Shown here: positions 47,045-55,414 of the stretch, piece by piece
Numbering within the stretch: position 1 is the first letter of the stretch
How the letters are laid out: each line of letters opens with the position of its first letter
Source: JAGNZR01 sp051656905
Lineage (GTDB): Bacteria; Fusobacteriota; Fusobacteriia; Fusobacteriales; Fusobacteriaceae
Assembly: GCA_051656905.1 (NCBI GenBank)
Contig: JBOFJQ010000043.1
Coordinates: 62,001-126,000, forward strand
Direction: 5' to 3'
DNA: 64,000 bases
The notes under the pieces: model-generated
What the model was told of the DNA's origin: nothing
Database searches by the model: none
Seen by the model: the letters and a program-made list of their open reading frames with translations, nothing else
Position numbers and translations under genes: made by a program

Positions 47045-48265
47045 CTACTCTTTACTTGAATGTTCTAAAAACGCTCCTCTAAAAAAACTTTTTACTTCTT
47101 CATTTGGTATTTTTAAAGAGTAAGTTATATCGCCAGTTATTGGGGATATAACTTCATTTTCATATGTTAGATATCCTGAATAGAAAAATAATGACCAAAT
47201 TGTAGATAGCCTATTTAGGTCAGAATAAATTATGCCATCTAGTATTGTTTTTTCAATTTCTTTACCTAAAAAAAGCTCTTCTAAATCTTCTTGTAATTCT
47301 TGTGATTTATTTTTCAATAGTTCTTTAATTAAATCGTTGCTACTTGTATTAATCCAATAAGGTTTAATTTTTTTGTCATTTGAATAATTTAATATAGACC
47401 AAGGATTATATATTTTATCTTCCCCAAATTTATAACCATTATACCATTTTCTTACTTCGTCGATTTGATACTCTAAGTTATAATATTTAAGCAAAATTTC
47501 TACTTCACTTTCTAAAAGTCCAAAATGCTTATATTTATTATCTAAAATAGTTCCTACATTTATATTGTTTAACCCTGAAAATACACTCTCTTTTGCCACT
47601 TTAGTTATTCCTGTTATTACTCCAAATGCTAGATAATTATTATCTTTTAGTGTAGTACTCAATATATTTCTAAAAAAGTAGATAGCATCCTCATAATAAT
47701 TAGATACATATGCTGAAGTTAGTGGTGTATCGTATTCATCTATTAAAATAACAACATCTTTAGAATAGTAATTTTTTAACATTTTTGACAAGTATAAGAG
47801 TGAATTAGAGAGGGTTCCTAAATCAGATTTTTTATATAGTATTTCTTCAAATATATTTTTTTCTAAAGGACTAAGTTTATTTATTATAAAACTGTAATTT
47901 TCATATAACATAGATATTTCTAATCTAATCTTTTCTAAGCAATCTTGCCAATTACTATTTTTAATATCTTTAAAAGAAATATGAATTACAGGATATTCAC
48001 CTTGGAACTTCATATAATCACTTTTTTCTATTAATAAATTTTTAAATAAGATTCTATTTTTTTCTTTATTTTCAATATCAAAAAAATATTTTAACATACT
48101 CAAATTAAGCGTTTTTCCAAATCTTCGAGGTCTTGGCAAAAGTGTTACTGCTGATCCTGTTTTTAGAAGCTCTTCTATTAATAAAGATTTGTCTATAAAG
48201 TAATAATTTTCTTCTATGATTTTTTTGAAGTTACTTATTCCTATGGGTAACATTTTTTTATTCAC
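47045..48265 (-). CDS. AAA-ATPase-like protein (PF09820 type), C-terminally truncated
   Basis: 406 residues. GTG at 48265 is chosen (GGAGG 8 bases upstream); the GTG at 48274 abuts that site. Typical of the AAA-like family common in Fusobacteria and Clostridia: M-L-P-I-G-I-S-N-F-K-K-I, I-D-K-S-L-L-I, P-R-P-R-R-F-G-K-T-L-N-L-S-M-L (Walker A variant), V-I-L-I-D-E-Y-D-T-P-L (Walker B), and W-Y-N-G-Y-K-F-G. Full members continue for another 100-170 residues into a PD-(D/E)XK nuclease domain after I-P-N-E-E-V. Here the frame stops about 17 residues past that point and runs straight into a terminator. Nuclease half lost; ATPase half intact. Role unknown in any case. Confidence 0.8.
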   Translation of the reverse strand: MNKKMLPIGISNFKKIIEENYYFIDKSLLIEELLKTGSAVTLLPRPRRFGKTLNLSMLKYFFDIENKEKNRILFKNLLIEKSDYMKFQGEYPVIHISFKDIKNSNWQDCLEKIRLEISMLYENYSFIINKLSPLEKNIFEEILYKKSDLGTLSNSLLYLSKMLKNYYSKDVVILIDEYDTPLTSAYVSNYYEDAIYFFRNILSTTLKDNNYLAFGVITGITKVAKESVFSGLNNINVGTILDNKYKHFGLLESEVEILLKYYNLEYQIDEVRKWYNGYKFGEDKIYNPWSILNYSNDKKIKPYWINTSSNDLIKELLKNKSQELQEDLEELFLGKEIEKTILDGIIYSDLNRLSTIWSLFFYSGYLTYENEVISPITGDITYSLKIPNEEVKSFFRGAFLEHSSKE

Positions 48266-48330
48266 TTCAACCACCTCCTAACAATCTTTTATAGGTAATT
48301 ATACTCTATTTACATTGGAAACCCTAAACA

Positions 48331-48361
48331 AATAAAAAAGATGTTGGTTTCCCAACATCTT
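48331..48361 (-). terminator. Terminator of the P-type ATPase gene
   Basis: AAGATGTTGG / CCAACATCTT stem, T run on the minus strand. Confidence 0.82.
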
Positions 48362-48381
48362 AATGGTAAATATTTAATTAA

Positions 48382-50994
48382 TTACTTACCTTTTCTATCA
48401 TATTTCACAAATTTTAAAACTTGAATAATTAGAGTTGGAATAAAAGCTAAAATGTTTATATCAATAAACTTCTCAGTTGATAAATCAGATATAGCAAACA
48501 TTCCGTGGAAAGCAGGAACTAATAACACAGCATATAAGAATAAAGCTCCTAATAGGAAAGCATATATACTGAACATGTTATTTGTAAATCCTAATTTGAA
48601 AACACTTCCATTTCCTCTACAGTTAAATCCATGGAATAATCTAGCTAAACATAAAGTTGAGAAAGCCATTGTGCTTCCAACTCCAGCATCATGACTTGAA
48701 TATCCTAAGTAGAAAGCTACTATTGTAACTATTGCAATTAAAAGACCTTCCATTAAAACTCTGCTTGATAATGTTCTATCTAGTAAAGGAGCATTAGATT
48801 CTCTAGGTTTATCATTTAAAACATCAGCATGAGATGGTTCCATTCCAATAGCTATAGCTGGTAAACTGTCTGTAAGCAAGTTAATGAATAATAAGTGTAC
48901 TGGAGCAAAAATTACAGGAAGTCCCATAAGTGAAGCATAGAATACCGCAAAAATTCCTGCTGTATTACCAGATAATAGGAATCTTATTGAATTTTTGATA
49001 TTAGCATATAGGTTTCTTCCTGTTACTACTGATTTTACAATAGTTGAGAAGTTATCATCTGTTAATATTAGAGAAGCAGCATCTTTAGATACTTCAGTTC
49101 CTGTTATTCCCATTGCAATACCTACGTCTGCTTTCTTAAGAGCTGGAGCATCATTAACACCATCTCCTGTCATTGCACATATTTTTCCTAATTTTTGCCA
49201 AGCTGAAACTATTCTTATTTTATGTTCTGGTGAAACTCTTGCATAAACAGATATATTTTCAACACGTTGAATTAATTCATCATCTGACATTGCTTCAACA
49301 TCTACACCATTTAAAACTTCATCTCCATCTTTGTAAATACCTATCTCTTTTGCAATTGCTTTTGCTGTTACTTGGTAATCTCCAGTTATCATTACTGGTT
49401 TTATTCCAGCTTTTATACAGTCTCTAACAGCTGTTTTTGACTCTTCTCTTGGGGGATCTATCATACTAATTAATCCGATTAATACAAAATTATTTTCATC
49501 GTGGAAACCAAGTTCTCTATCATCAGATATAACGTTCATTCCAAAAGCTAAAACTCTTAGACCGTTTTGTGCAAATTCAATATTTGCTCTCTTAATTTTT
49601 TCAATATCTTCTGTTGTTATTTCTCTAATTTCATTTTCAGTTAAGATATATTTCGCTCTATCAATTACTATATCAGGAGCTCCTTTTGTTATTAAATGCT
49701 TTTCATCCCCTATTAGGTTTAATGTACTCATCATTTTTCTATCAGAGTCAAAAGGTAACTCTTTAATTCTAGTATGTTTTTCTCTTATTTCAATCTCTTT
49801 AATATCATACTTATGTCCAATGTTAACAAGTGCTACCTCAGTTGGATCCCCTATCTCTTTACCGTTATTATTTACTGCATCACTACATAGTAGAGCACTT
49901 CTTAATAAAGCTTTTTCAACTTTTGAATCTAAATTAATTTTATCTTCTGGAACAATGTTTCCATCTACATAAAGGTGTTTAACAGTCATTTTATTTTGTG
50001 TAAGTGTTCCTGTTTTATCCGAACATATAACAGATATACATCCAAGAGATTCAACAGAGTGTAATTTTTTAACAATAGCATTTTCTTTTGCCATCTTTTG
50101 AGTTCCAATAGCCAGTACAATAGTAACAATAGAACCTAAAGCTTCTGGAATAGCAGCAACTGCAAGAGCAACTGCAAACATTAATGAATCAAGAGTATTA
50201 ACTCCTCTTGCAATTCCCATAAAGAAAACTATAATACATAAAACTATAATAGCTATTGAAAGCTTCTTACCAAATTTTTCTAAAGAATTTTGAAGTGGTG
50301 TAGCCATTTCTTCTGTTTCATCTAAAAGAGAAGCTATTTTTCCAAGCTCAGTTTTCATACCAATAGTAGTAACTAAGATTTGTCCTCTTCCGTATGTAAC
50401 TAAACTTCCTGAGAAAACCATGTTCTTTTGGTCCCCAACTGTAAGTTTATCATCTTTTATTATATCAGATACCTTCTCAACACTCTCAGACTCTCCTGTA
50501 AGAGAACTTTCGTTTACCATTAAAGAATATGACTCTAAAACTCTTGCATCACTTGGAACAACATCTCCAGCTTCTATAAGCACTATGTCACCAGGAAGTA
50601 ATTCAGAAGAATCAATCTCTTGTTTATGCCCATCTCTTATAACTTTAGCTTTTGCAGAAGACATCTTTTTTAAACTTTCTAAAGACTCTTCAGCTTTTAA
50701 ATGTTGAACTGTTCCTAATATTGCATTAAGTGTTATAACAGCAAGTATAACTATTGTACTCTCTTTATTTCCTGAAAAGAATGAAATAGCAGCAGCAGCA
50801 AGTAAGATTATAACTAGAAAGTCTTTAAACTGCTCTAAGAAAATTGCAAAAGCTGTTTTCTTCTCTTTTCCTTTTAGAGTGTTTTTACCATACTGTTCAC
50901 TTATTTTTTCTAATTCTTCTGATTTAAGTCCATCTTTAGAAGAATTAAAATAACTAAAGAGCTCCTCTTTTGTTCTTGAATAAAATTTGTCCAT
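48382..50994 (-). CDS. P-type cation ATPase, probable Mn2+ exporter
   Basis: 870 residues, P2-type (PMCA/SERCA-like) ATPase. Actuator motif S-L-T-G-E-S, phosphorylation site D326-K-T-G-T-L-T, M-I-T-G-D and T-G-D-G-V-N-D-A-P hinge, about ten membrane helices. In the ion site, helix 4 reads A-A-I-P-E-A-L-G-S-I-V where calcium pumps have P-E-G-L. Databases would call it calcium-translocating, but the gene sits directly behind a yybP-ykoY manganese riboswitch, as do the Lactococcus YoaB-type Mn2+ exporters. Mn2+ efflux is therefore the best reading; Ca2+ transport is the alternative. Monocistronic. Confidence 0.85.
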   Translation of the reverse strand: MDKFYSRTKEELFSYFNSSKDGLKSEELEKISEQYGKNTLKGKEKKTAFAIFLEQFKDFLVIILLAAAAISFFSGNKESTIVILAVITLNAILGTVQHLKAEESLESLKKMSSAKAKVIRDGHKQEIDSSELLPGDIVLIEAGDVVPSDARVLESYSLMVNESSLTGESESVEKVSDIIKDDKLTVGDQKNMVFSGSLVTYGRGQILVTTIGMKTELGKIASLLDETEEMATPLQNSLEKFGKKLSIAIIVLCIIVFFMGIARGVNTLDSLMFAVALAVAAIPEALGSIVTIVLAIGTQKMAKENAIVKKLHSVESLGCISVICSDKTGTLTQNKMTVKHLYVDGNIVPEDKINLDSKVEKALLRSALLCSDAVNNNGKEIGDPTEVALVNIGHKYDIKEIEIREKHTRIKELPFDSDRKMMSTLNLIGDEKHLITKGAPDIVIDRAKYILTENEIREITTEDIEKIKRANIEFAQNGLRVLAFGMNVISDDRELGFHDENNFVLIGLISMIDPPREESKTAVRDCIKAGIKPVMITGDYQVTAKAIAKEIGIYKDGDEVLNGVDVEAMSDDELIQRVENISVYARVSPEHKIRIVSAWQKLGKICAMTGDGVNDAPALKKADVGIAMGITGTEVSKDAASLILTDDNFSTIVKSVVTGRNLYANIKNSIRFLLSGNTAGIFAVFYASLMGLPVIFAPVHLLFINLLTDSLPAIAIGMEPSHADVLNDKPRESNAPLLDRTLSSRVLMEGLLIAIVTIVAFYLGYSSHDAGVGSTMAFSTLCLARLFHGFNCRGNGSVFKLGFTNNMFSIYAFLLGALFLYAVLLVPAFHGMFAISDLSTEKFIDINILAFIPTLIIQVLKFVKYDRKGK

Positions 50995-51028
50995 GTTGTT
51001 TCTCCTTTTATCATTTTAATTTTGTTAT

Positions 51029-51082
51029 AAATAAATAAAAAAAGACTTTTAGCGTAGGCGAAAAGACCTACACTAAAAGTCT
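51029..51082 (-). terminator. Riboswitch-controlled leader terminator
   Basis: Minus strand: 16-bp stem AGACTTTTAGTGTAGG / CCTACGCTAAAAGTCT (51043-51082) with an 8-base loop, then a T-rich run. Its left arm contains CTTTTAGT, which is also the 3' strand of the riboswitch P1 helix, so ligand binding and termination exclude each other. Confidence 0.85.
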
Positions 51083-51170
51083 TGTCACCTACGATTATTA
51101 GGTGTATAGTACCAAATTCTTTAACAGAATTGTGATGTTGACACTATACTTCTGACTACTCCCTCTCAGT
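51072..51170 (-). ncRNA. yybP-ykoY manganese riboswitch aptamer
   Basis: Read on the minus strand, the conserved blocks occur in order: GGGAGTAG, then TCAACAT, then CAAGACTTTT, as in the yybP-ykoY family. P1 forms between ACTGAGAG (51163-51170) and CTTTTAGT (51072-51079), all eight pairs including G-U. Two internal hairpins are present, one with arms GTATAGTG / CACTATAC-like around 51108-51150 and one GTAGGTG / CACCTAA-like near 51086-51105. Mn2+ binding would stabilise P1, prevent the terminator and switch on the ATPase. Confidence 0.85.
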
Positions 51171-51224
51171 ATAACTGATTGATTATTCATTTTACTTATA
51201 GATTCTATATTTTTTTTTTATCTT

Positions 51225-51420
51225 TGTCAACAAAATTATAAATAATTTATTAAAAAAATGAAATAAAGTAAAAATAAAAAAATAAAACAAAACAAATATG
51301 AAAAAATAAAAATAAAGTACAAAAAAATAAAAAAATGAAAAAAAATTACAAAAATAAAATGAATTAAGCAAGATGAAAAAATCATTGAAATTAAAAGAAA
51401 AATTAAAATTTTCGAACATG
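51225..51420. other. A-rich low-complexity spacer
   Basis: About 190 bases made almost entirely of A with scattered T, G and rare C on the plus strand. No convincing gene: frames on either strand are low-complexity shadows. It separates the riboswitch promoter from the small-protein unit and may be intrinsically curved. Confidence 0.5.
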
Positions 51421-51470
51421 TTTATGTGTGTAAATAGGATTTTAATAAAATAATTTTAATATAAAACTGC

Positions 51471-51499
51471 TTGACATTATATTTGTTTGTCTATATACT
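51471..51499 (+). promoter_or_regulatory. Consensus promoter of the 52-residue membrane protein
   Basis: TTGACA (51471-51476), 17-base spacer, TATACT (51494-51499). Among the best promoters in the window. Predicted start near 51506, 28 bases before the ATG. Confidence 0.8.
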
Positions 51500-51533
51500 A
51501 ATCAATAATTAAAAAGCCTAAAAGGAGGAAATA

Positions 51534-51692
51534 ATGGATACAATGTTTAACTTTAATTTTATTATTATTATAATTATGTTGCTGCTGATAATTGTCTTAG
51601 TCATTATTAGCAATATTTTGTTATATAAAAATAAATTAAATTTAAACTTTTCGTTAGACACTCCTTTGAGCGATTTGCTTTTACTAAACTAA
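51534..51692 (+). CDS. 52-residue single-span membrane protein
   Basis: A canonical AAAGGAGG lies 5 bases before the ATG. The product begins M-D-T-M-F-N-F-N-F, followed by about 22 residues of only I, M, L, V and S (one membrane helix), then I-L-L-Y-K-N-K-L-N and a tail ending L-S-D-L-L-L-L-N. A strong promoter precedes it and a terminator follows it, so it is a self-contained unit. Size, composition and layout resemble type I toxin or small stress-response membrane peptides, but no antisense RNA can be demonstrated from sequence. It is not recognisable as a known family. Confidence 0.6.
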   Translation: MDTMFNFNFIIIIIMLLLIIVLVIISNILLYKNKLNLNFSLDTPLSDLLLLN

Positions 51693-51736
51693 GTGAATCC
51701 AATTAAGAATAATATGAACCTAAACGGTTATTATTA

Positions 51737-51771
51737 AAAGCAGTCTAATAAAAATAGACTGCTTTTTTTTA
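51737..51771 (+). terminator. Terminator of the small membrane protein unit
   Basis: AAAGCAGTCTA / TAGACTGCTTT stem with a short A-rich loop and eight T. It closes a transcript of about 265 bases. Confidence 0.88.
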
Positions 51772-51815
51772 TACGCTTTACAGCAAATAATTTAATTTTT
51801 AAAAGGAGATATTAA

Positions 51816-51833
51816 ATGGAAATCGCAACATGA
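51816..51833 (+). other. 5-codon ORF / frameshifted remnant before the NSS transporter
   Basis: AAGGAG precedes ATG and the frame M-E-I-A-T stops at once. A shifted frame continues E-A-P-K-I-G-E-G-S-R-I-K-T-L to a stop at about 51879. This could be the relic of a gene once upstream of the transporter, or a leader peptide. Weak evidence. Confidence 0.25.
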
Positions 51834-51933
51834 AGCTCCAAAAATTGGGGAAGGTAGTAGAATTAAGACGTTATAAATAAAAATTAAAAATAGAGTTCGT
51901 GTCAAGGAATACGAGCAAAAAGGGGGAATTATT

Positions 51934-53271
51934 ATGAAAGAAAATAGAGGTAGCTGGGGATCCAATATAGGGTTTATACTAGCAACAGCAGGATCAGCAG
52001 TAGGACTTGGAAATTTATGGAAGTTTCCATATTTAGTTGGTAAAAATGGTGGAGGAGCCTTTGTTATAGTGTATCTGTTTTTAGTAGTATTGTTAGGGTT
52101 TTCACTTATGCTAGCAGAGATGGCAGTAGGTAGAAATGGAAAATCAGATGCTTATGGATCTTATAGAAAATTAAATGAAAAATTAGGAATTGCAGGATTT
52201 TTAGGAATATTTACATGTTTCGTAATATTCTCATATTACTCTGTAATAGCAGGATGGATAGTTAAATACGTTATAGAATTTATAAAAGGTGGAATAGGTG
52301 GAGATGTGGCTGCACACTTTGGGAATCATATCTCATCACCAGTGACACCAATTGTCTATACAGCAATAGTTCTTTTAGTTACAGCTTTTGTAGTATTAAA
52401 AGGTGTTTCTGGTGGAATTGAAAAAGCTGGAAAAATAATGATGCCAGCATTATTTATTTCTCTTATAGTAATAACTGCAAGAGTATTAACTTTACCAGGT
52501 GCTATGGAAGGGGTTAAATATTACTTAACACCAGATTTCTCTAAAATAAATGGACAAGTAATATTAGCAGCTCTAGGGCAAGTATTCTTCTCATTAAGTT
52601 TAGGTATGGGTGTTATGATAACATACGGAAGTTACTTAGATAAAAAACCTAATATAGTAAAAAACTCTCTTTTAGTAACAGATTTAGATACTGTAATAGC
52701 TTTAATCGCGGGACTTGCAATTATCCCAGCTACAATAGCATTTGGACATGAAGTAACAGCAGGACCAGGATTAATATTCATCACATTACCTTCTGTATTT
52801 GCAGCTATGCCTTTAGGAAGTATCTTTGGTACTGTATTCTTCATCCTAGTATTGTTTGCTGCATTAACTTCAACAATATCTCTATTAGAGGTTGTAGTTG
52901 CATTCGTAGTTGACCAAGCTAAAATCGAAAGAAAGAAAGCAACTGTATTAATTACAGTAGCAGTATTTATACTAGCTATATTAAACTCTTTATCATTCGG
53001 ACCTTTAGCAGGAGTAACACTTTTCTTCGGAATGAATTTCTTCGATTTCCTATGCTACTTAACAGACAATTTATTACTACCAATCGGGGGAATAATGTTA
53101 TGTGTTGGAGTAGGATATGTATGGAAAGAAGCTGATGTTGTTGCTGAGGTAACAAACGGTGGAACTGTTAAATTTAGACTAGTTAAAGTTTGGTTATTCG
53201 TAATAAGATACATCATACCAGTAGTTCTAGTATTAATTTTACTACAATCTATCGGAGTATTAAAAATATAA
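51934..53271 (+). CDS. Sodium-dependent neurotransmitter-type (NSS/SNF) amino acid transporter
   Basis: 445 residues, 11-12 membrane helices. Helix 1 carries the NSS signature W-G-S-N-I-G-F-I-L-A-T-A-G-S-A-V-G-L-G-N-L with the unwound sodium- and substrate-binding site, followed by W-K-F-P-Y-L and N-G-G-G-A-F. Couples sodium entry to amino acid uptake at the inner membrane. Length and helix count resemble the bacterial 11-helix TnaT/MhsT group (tryptophan or hydrophobic amino acids); the substrate is inferred only. Strong ribosome binding site (AAGGGGG). Monocistronic with terminator. Confidence 0.92.
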   Translation: MKENRGSWGSNIGFILATAGSAVGLGNLWKFPYLVGKNGGGAFVIVYLFLVVLLGFSLMLAEMAVGRNGKSDAYGSYRKLNEKLGIAGFLGIFTCFVIFSYYSVIAGWIVKYVIEFIKGGIGGDVAAHFGNHISSPVTPIVYTAIVLLVTAFVVLKGVSGGIEKAGKIMMPALFISLIVITARVLTLPGAMEGVKYYLTPDFSKINGQVILAALGQVFFSLSLGMGVMITYGSYLDKKPNIVKNSLLVTDLDTVIALIAGLAIIPATIAFGHEVTAGPGLIFITLPSVFAAMPLGSIFGTVFFILVLFAALTSTISLLEVVVAFVVDQAKIERKKATVLITVAVFILAILNSLSFGPLAGVTLFFGMNFFDFLCYLTDNLLLPIGGIMLCVGVGYVWKEADVVAEVTNGGTVKFRLVKVWLFVIRYIIPVVLVLILLQSIGVLKI

Positions 53272-53326
53272 GTTTAAGACACATTATATTTGTATATTAA
53301 TTATATAGATATAATAATTAAAAATA

Positions 53327-53376
53327 AAAAAGGTTCCTCTTATATAGATGAAAATCTGTATGAGAGGAACCTTTTT
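53327..53376. terminator. Bidirectional terminator
   Basis: AAAAAGGTTCCTCT / AGAGGAACCTTTTT with a 22-base loop, between converging genes. Confidence 0.85.
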
Positions 53377-53388
53377 ATATGCATATAT

Positions 53389-53646
53389 CTAAATTATTAT
53401 TTTTTCTAAAAAGAAGTACTCTTCTCCAGAATGGTAGTGTTCAACATGATGATAAGGGACTAAACACTCTTTATAGATTGATACGCCATTACTTAGCTTA
53501 AAGGTCTGTGGAGTCTCTGAAATGATTTTAAGAAGTTCTATCTCTCTTATAGATTGTATCTGTTCATTGAAATGAATTCTGATAATTGTGTTTTTACTTA
53601 TTTCAATAGTTGAAGTTGTTGGGGTATAGATAGTAGAAGTGTTCAT
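53389..53646 (-). CDS. Small hypothetical protein
   Basis: 85 residues, ATG preceded by AGGAGG at 6 bases, so likely real. Soluble and beta-rich: T-S-T-I-E-I-S-K-N-T-I-I-R-I-H-F-N, then a short helix, and a His-rich segment P-Y-H-H-V-E-H-Y-H-S-G-E-E-Y-F-F. The end resembles a fragment of a cupin or a metal-binding strand but is too short for a firm call. Monocistronic, divergent from the XRE-S24 regulator. Not recognised. Confidence 0.55.
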   Translation of the reverse strand: MNTSTIYTPTTSTIEISKNTIIRIHFNEQIQSIREIELLKIISETPQTFKLSNGVSIYKECLVPYHHVEHYHSGEEYFFLEKIII

Positions 53647-53833
53647 TTGTTACCTCCTGAAATATTTTTATAAGATACATTTATATAGTAATTATTCGTG
53701 GAGAAAAATGATAAAAAAGGAAAACTGTGAGCATGAATTTTGAGTTGTAATAACTTTTGAAAAGTAATGAATGTAAGTAACTATATAGCAAAAATGTTTA
53801 TATGTAAAGCAGTATTTAAAATTCTAAATTATA

Positions 53834-53850
53834 TTACTTTACAAAAGTAG
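53834..53850. promoter_or_regulatory. Operator TTACTTT-n3-AAAGTAG
   Basis: Near-perfect 17-bp dyad 38 bases before the XRE-S24 start. The same dyad (TTACTTT-n3-AAAGTAA) occurs before the paralogous regulator at 54913, which supports a shared or mutual control site. Confidence 0.65.
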
Positions 53851-53887
53851 GTAATAAATATAGAATTTAGAAATAGGATGTGATCTA

Positions 53888-54583
53888 ATGGATATAAATA
53901 TGACTATTTCAGAAGAAAGAAGAATAGAGTTAGGTAATTACGTTAGAAAAATAATGTCTGAAAAAAAATTAGGATTTAATCAGATAGTATTAAAGACTAA
54001 AATAAATACAAAACCATTCTCAGAAATTATAAATGGAAAGCAACAAAAGATTAATCCTTTTTATCTTCAAAAGATAGCTTATGCTCTTAAACTTGACTAT
54101 AAAGAATTATATGAAATTGTTGGTTATTTAGAGAAAAAAGAGTCAAAAGAAAATTTAGATAATATAGGTTTAACTCAAGTAAATCTTTCAGTGTATGGAA
54201 AAAGTAATTTAAAAAGTGAAAATATTGATTTAGAATCTATAATAAAGAAAGAAAGACTTATCTTACTTCCTGGGGAAGAGTTGCCTAAAGACGCTTTTAT
54301 GATTGATATAAAAGGGGATAGCATGTATCCAGCTCTTATAGAAGGTGATATAGCAATAGTAGACCCTGTATGTGGAGAATTTAAAGATAAGAATTTATAT
54401 GTTGTTACCTATAACGGTGTGACAATGTTACGAAGAGTATTATATAGAAAAGACTATATTCAACTTGTATCAGATAATCAAGATAGAATAAAGTATCCTG
54501 ATATTATTATAGTTAATAAAGATGGAGAAGATTTTGTTTGTAATGGCCTGATTATAGAAGTTAAAAGAAAATGTATAAGATAA
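53888..54583 (+). CDS. XRE-S24 regulator (CI/LexA-like) with altered catalytic dyad
   Basis: 231 residues. HTH at about 10-75 (E-R-R-I-E-L-G-N-Y-V-R-K-I, F-N-Q-I-V-L-K-T-K-I-N-T-K), closing with L-D-Y-K-E-L-Y-E-I-V-G-Y-L. S24 domain at about 120-225: nucleophile Ser145 in G-D-S-M-Y-P-A-L. The general-base position, normally Lys in a V-K-R-L context, reads T-M-L-R182-R183-V. No Ala-Gly cleavage pair is seen between the domains. Self-cleavage as in LexA is thus unlikely; the protein may instead sense another signal. Its HTH is clearly paralogous to that of the gene at 54967. Confidence 0.85.
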   Translation: MDINMTISEERRIELGNYVRKIMSEKKLGFNQIVLKTKINTKPFSEIINGKQQKINPFYLQKIAYALKLDYKELYEIVGYLEKKESKENLDNIGLTQVNLSVYGKSNLKSENIDLESIIKKERLILLPGEELPKDAFMIDIKGDSMYPALIEGDIAIVDPVCGEFKDKNLYVVTYNGVTMLRRVLYRKDYIQLVSDNQDRIKYPDIIIVNKDGEDFVCNGLIIEVKRKCIR

Positions 54584-54591
54584 TTTTTAGG

Positions 54592-54626
54592 AAGTCTACC
54601 TGTAAATAAAGGTAGGCTTTTTTTAT
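54592..54626 (+). terminator. Terminator of XRE-S24 gene
   Basis: AAGTCTACCT / AGGTAGGCTT stem with an 8-base loop and T run. The rest of the 383-base gap to 54966 is AT-rich (about 85 percent) and contains the operator at 54913; nothing else is recognised. Confidence 0.85.
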
Positions 54627-54912
54627 GTAGTTAGGGTTGAAAATTAGAAGTGATAACTCTCTTTTAGTCTCTTTCTTATTATATCTTTTTATATTGAAAA
54701 AAGTAATAAATATCAGATAATAAAGAAAGAAACTGTTGATGTATGTGAAATATTATCAATATTAGTTGTTAACATTTGTGGTTAAAATTTATAAGGGAAA
54801 TTATTAATATTTTTATTTTAAATTTGTAAATCACAATATTTGTATTCACCAATATAAAATAACATATAATTTTGCATAAGTAAATAGAAATTGTATTTTG
54901 GTTAATAAAAAT

Positions 54913-54929
54913 TTACTTTTGCAAAGTAA
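54913..54929. promoter_or_regulatory. Operator TTACTTT-TGC-AAAGTAA
   Basis: Perfect 7-bp arms with a 3-base spacer, 38 bases before the second regulator's ATG. Same core and same distance to the gene as the site at 53834. Confidence 0.7.
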
Positions 54930-54966
54930 AGGGTGGTAAAATAAATTAACAATTGGAGGTTTAAAT

Positions 54967-55368
54967 ATGGAAGAAAATAAAATAAAAGAAATTGCGGAAA
55001 TTCCAGAGGAATCTAGAAAAAAACTAGGGGAATACTTGGAGAAAGTCCGTTTAGATAAAAAAATAGGATTTAATCAGTTAGCTTTAAAAAGTAATATAAA
55101 TGTTAAATCTTTAAATGAAATTTTATATGGGAAAAGTAAAAGAACAAATCCTTTTTATTTACAAAGAATTGCTTCAGCCTTAAGAATAGATTACAAAGAA
55201 CTTTATAGAATAGTTGGTTATCTTGTTGAGGAAGATTTTGATGAAAATAAACAGTTAGTTTCAACTTGTAATCAGATTGAAAAAGAGCTTTGTGGAGAAT
55301 TTAGTAGTTTAAGTGATGAAGAAAAAGGGAAAGTACTGATTTTTATAAAAGAGTTTATAAAAAAATAA
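54967..55368 (+). CDS. XRE-family regulator, paralogue without S24 domain
   Basis: 133 residues. HTH region (about 18-85) aligns closely with the preceding regulator: R-K-K-L-G-E-Y-L, K-K-I-G-F-N-Q-L-A-L-K-S-N-I-N-V-K, N-P-F-Y-L-Q-R-I-A, D-Y-K-E-L-Y-R-I-V-G-Y-L. The S24 domain is replaced by a 45-residue acidic/helical tail ending in S-L-S-D-E-E-K-G-K-V-L-I-F-I-K-E-F-I-K-K. Looks like a tandem duplicate that lost the effector domain; it could compete for the same operator. GGAGG before ATG. Upstream of two GNAT genes that may belong to the same unit. Confidence 0.8.
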   Translation: MEENKIKEIAEIPEESRKKLGEYLEKVRLDKKIGFNQLALKSNINVKSLNEILYGKSKRTNPFYLQRIASALRIDYKELYRIVGYLVEEDFDENKQLVSTCNQIEKELCGEFSSLSDEEKGKVLIFIKEFIKK

Positions 55369-55414
55369 AGAAATATATTTTTAATATAGTCAATAAATAT
55401 TTTGTGGGAGAATT

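Noticed and set aside
51192..51419. 75-codon Phe-rich minus-strand frame in the A-rich spacer
   Set aside because: It arises from a nearly pure A tract read as TTT and TTC codons; no ribosome binding site and no real protein character.
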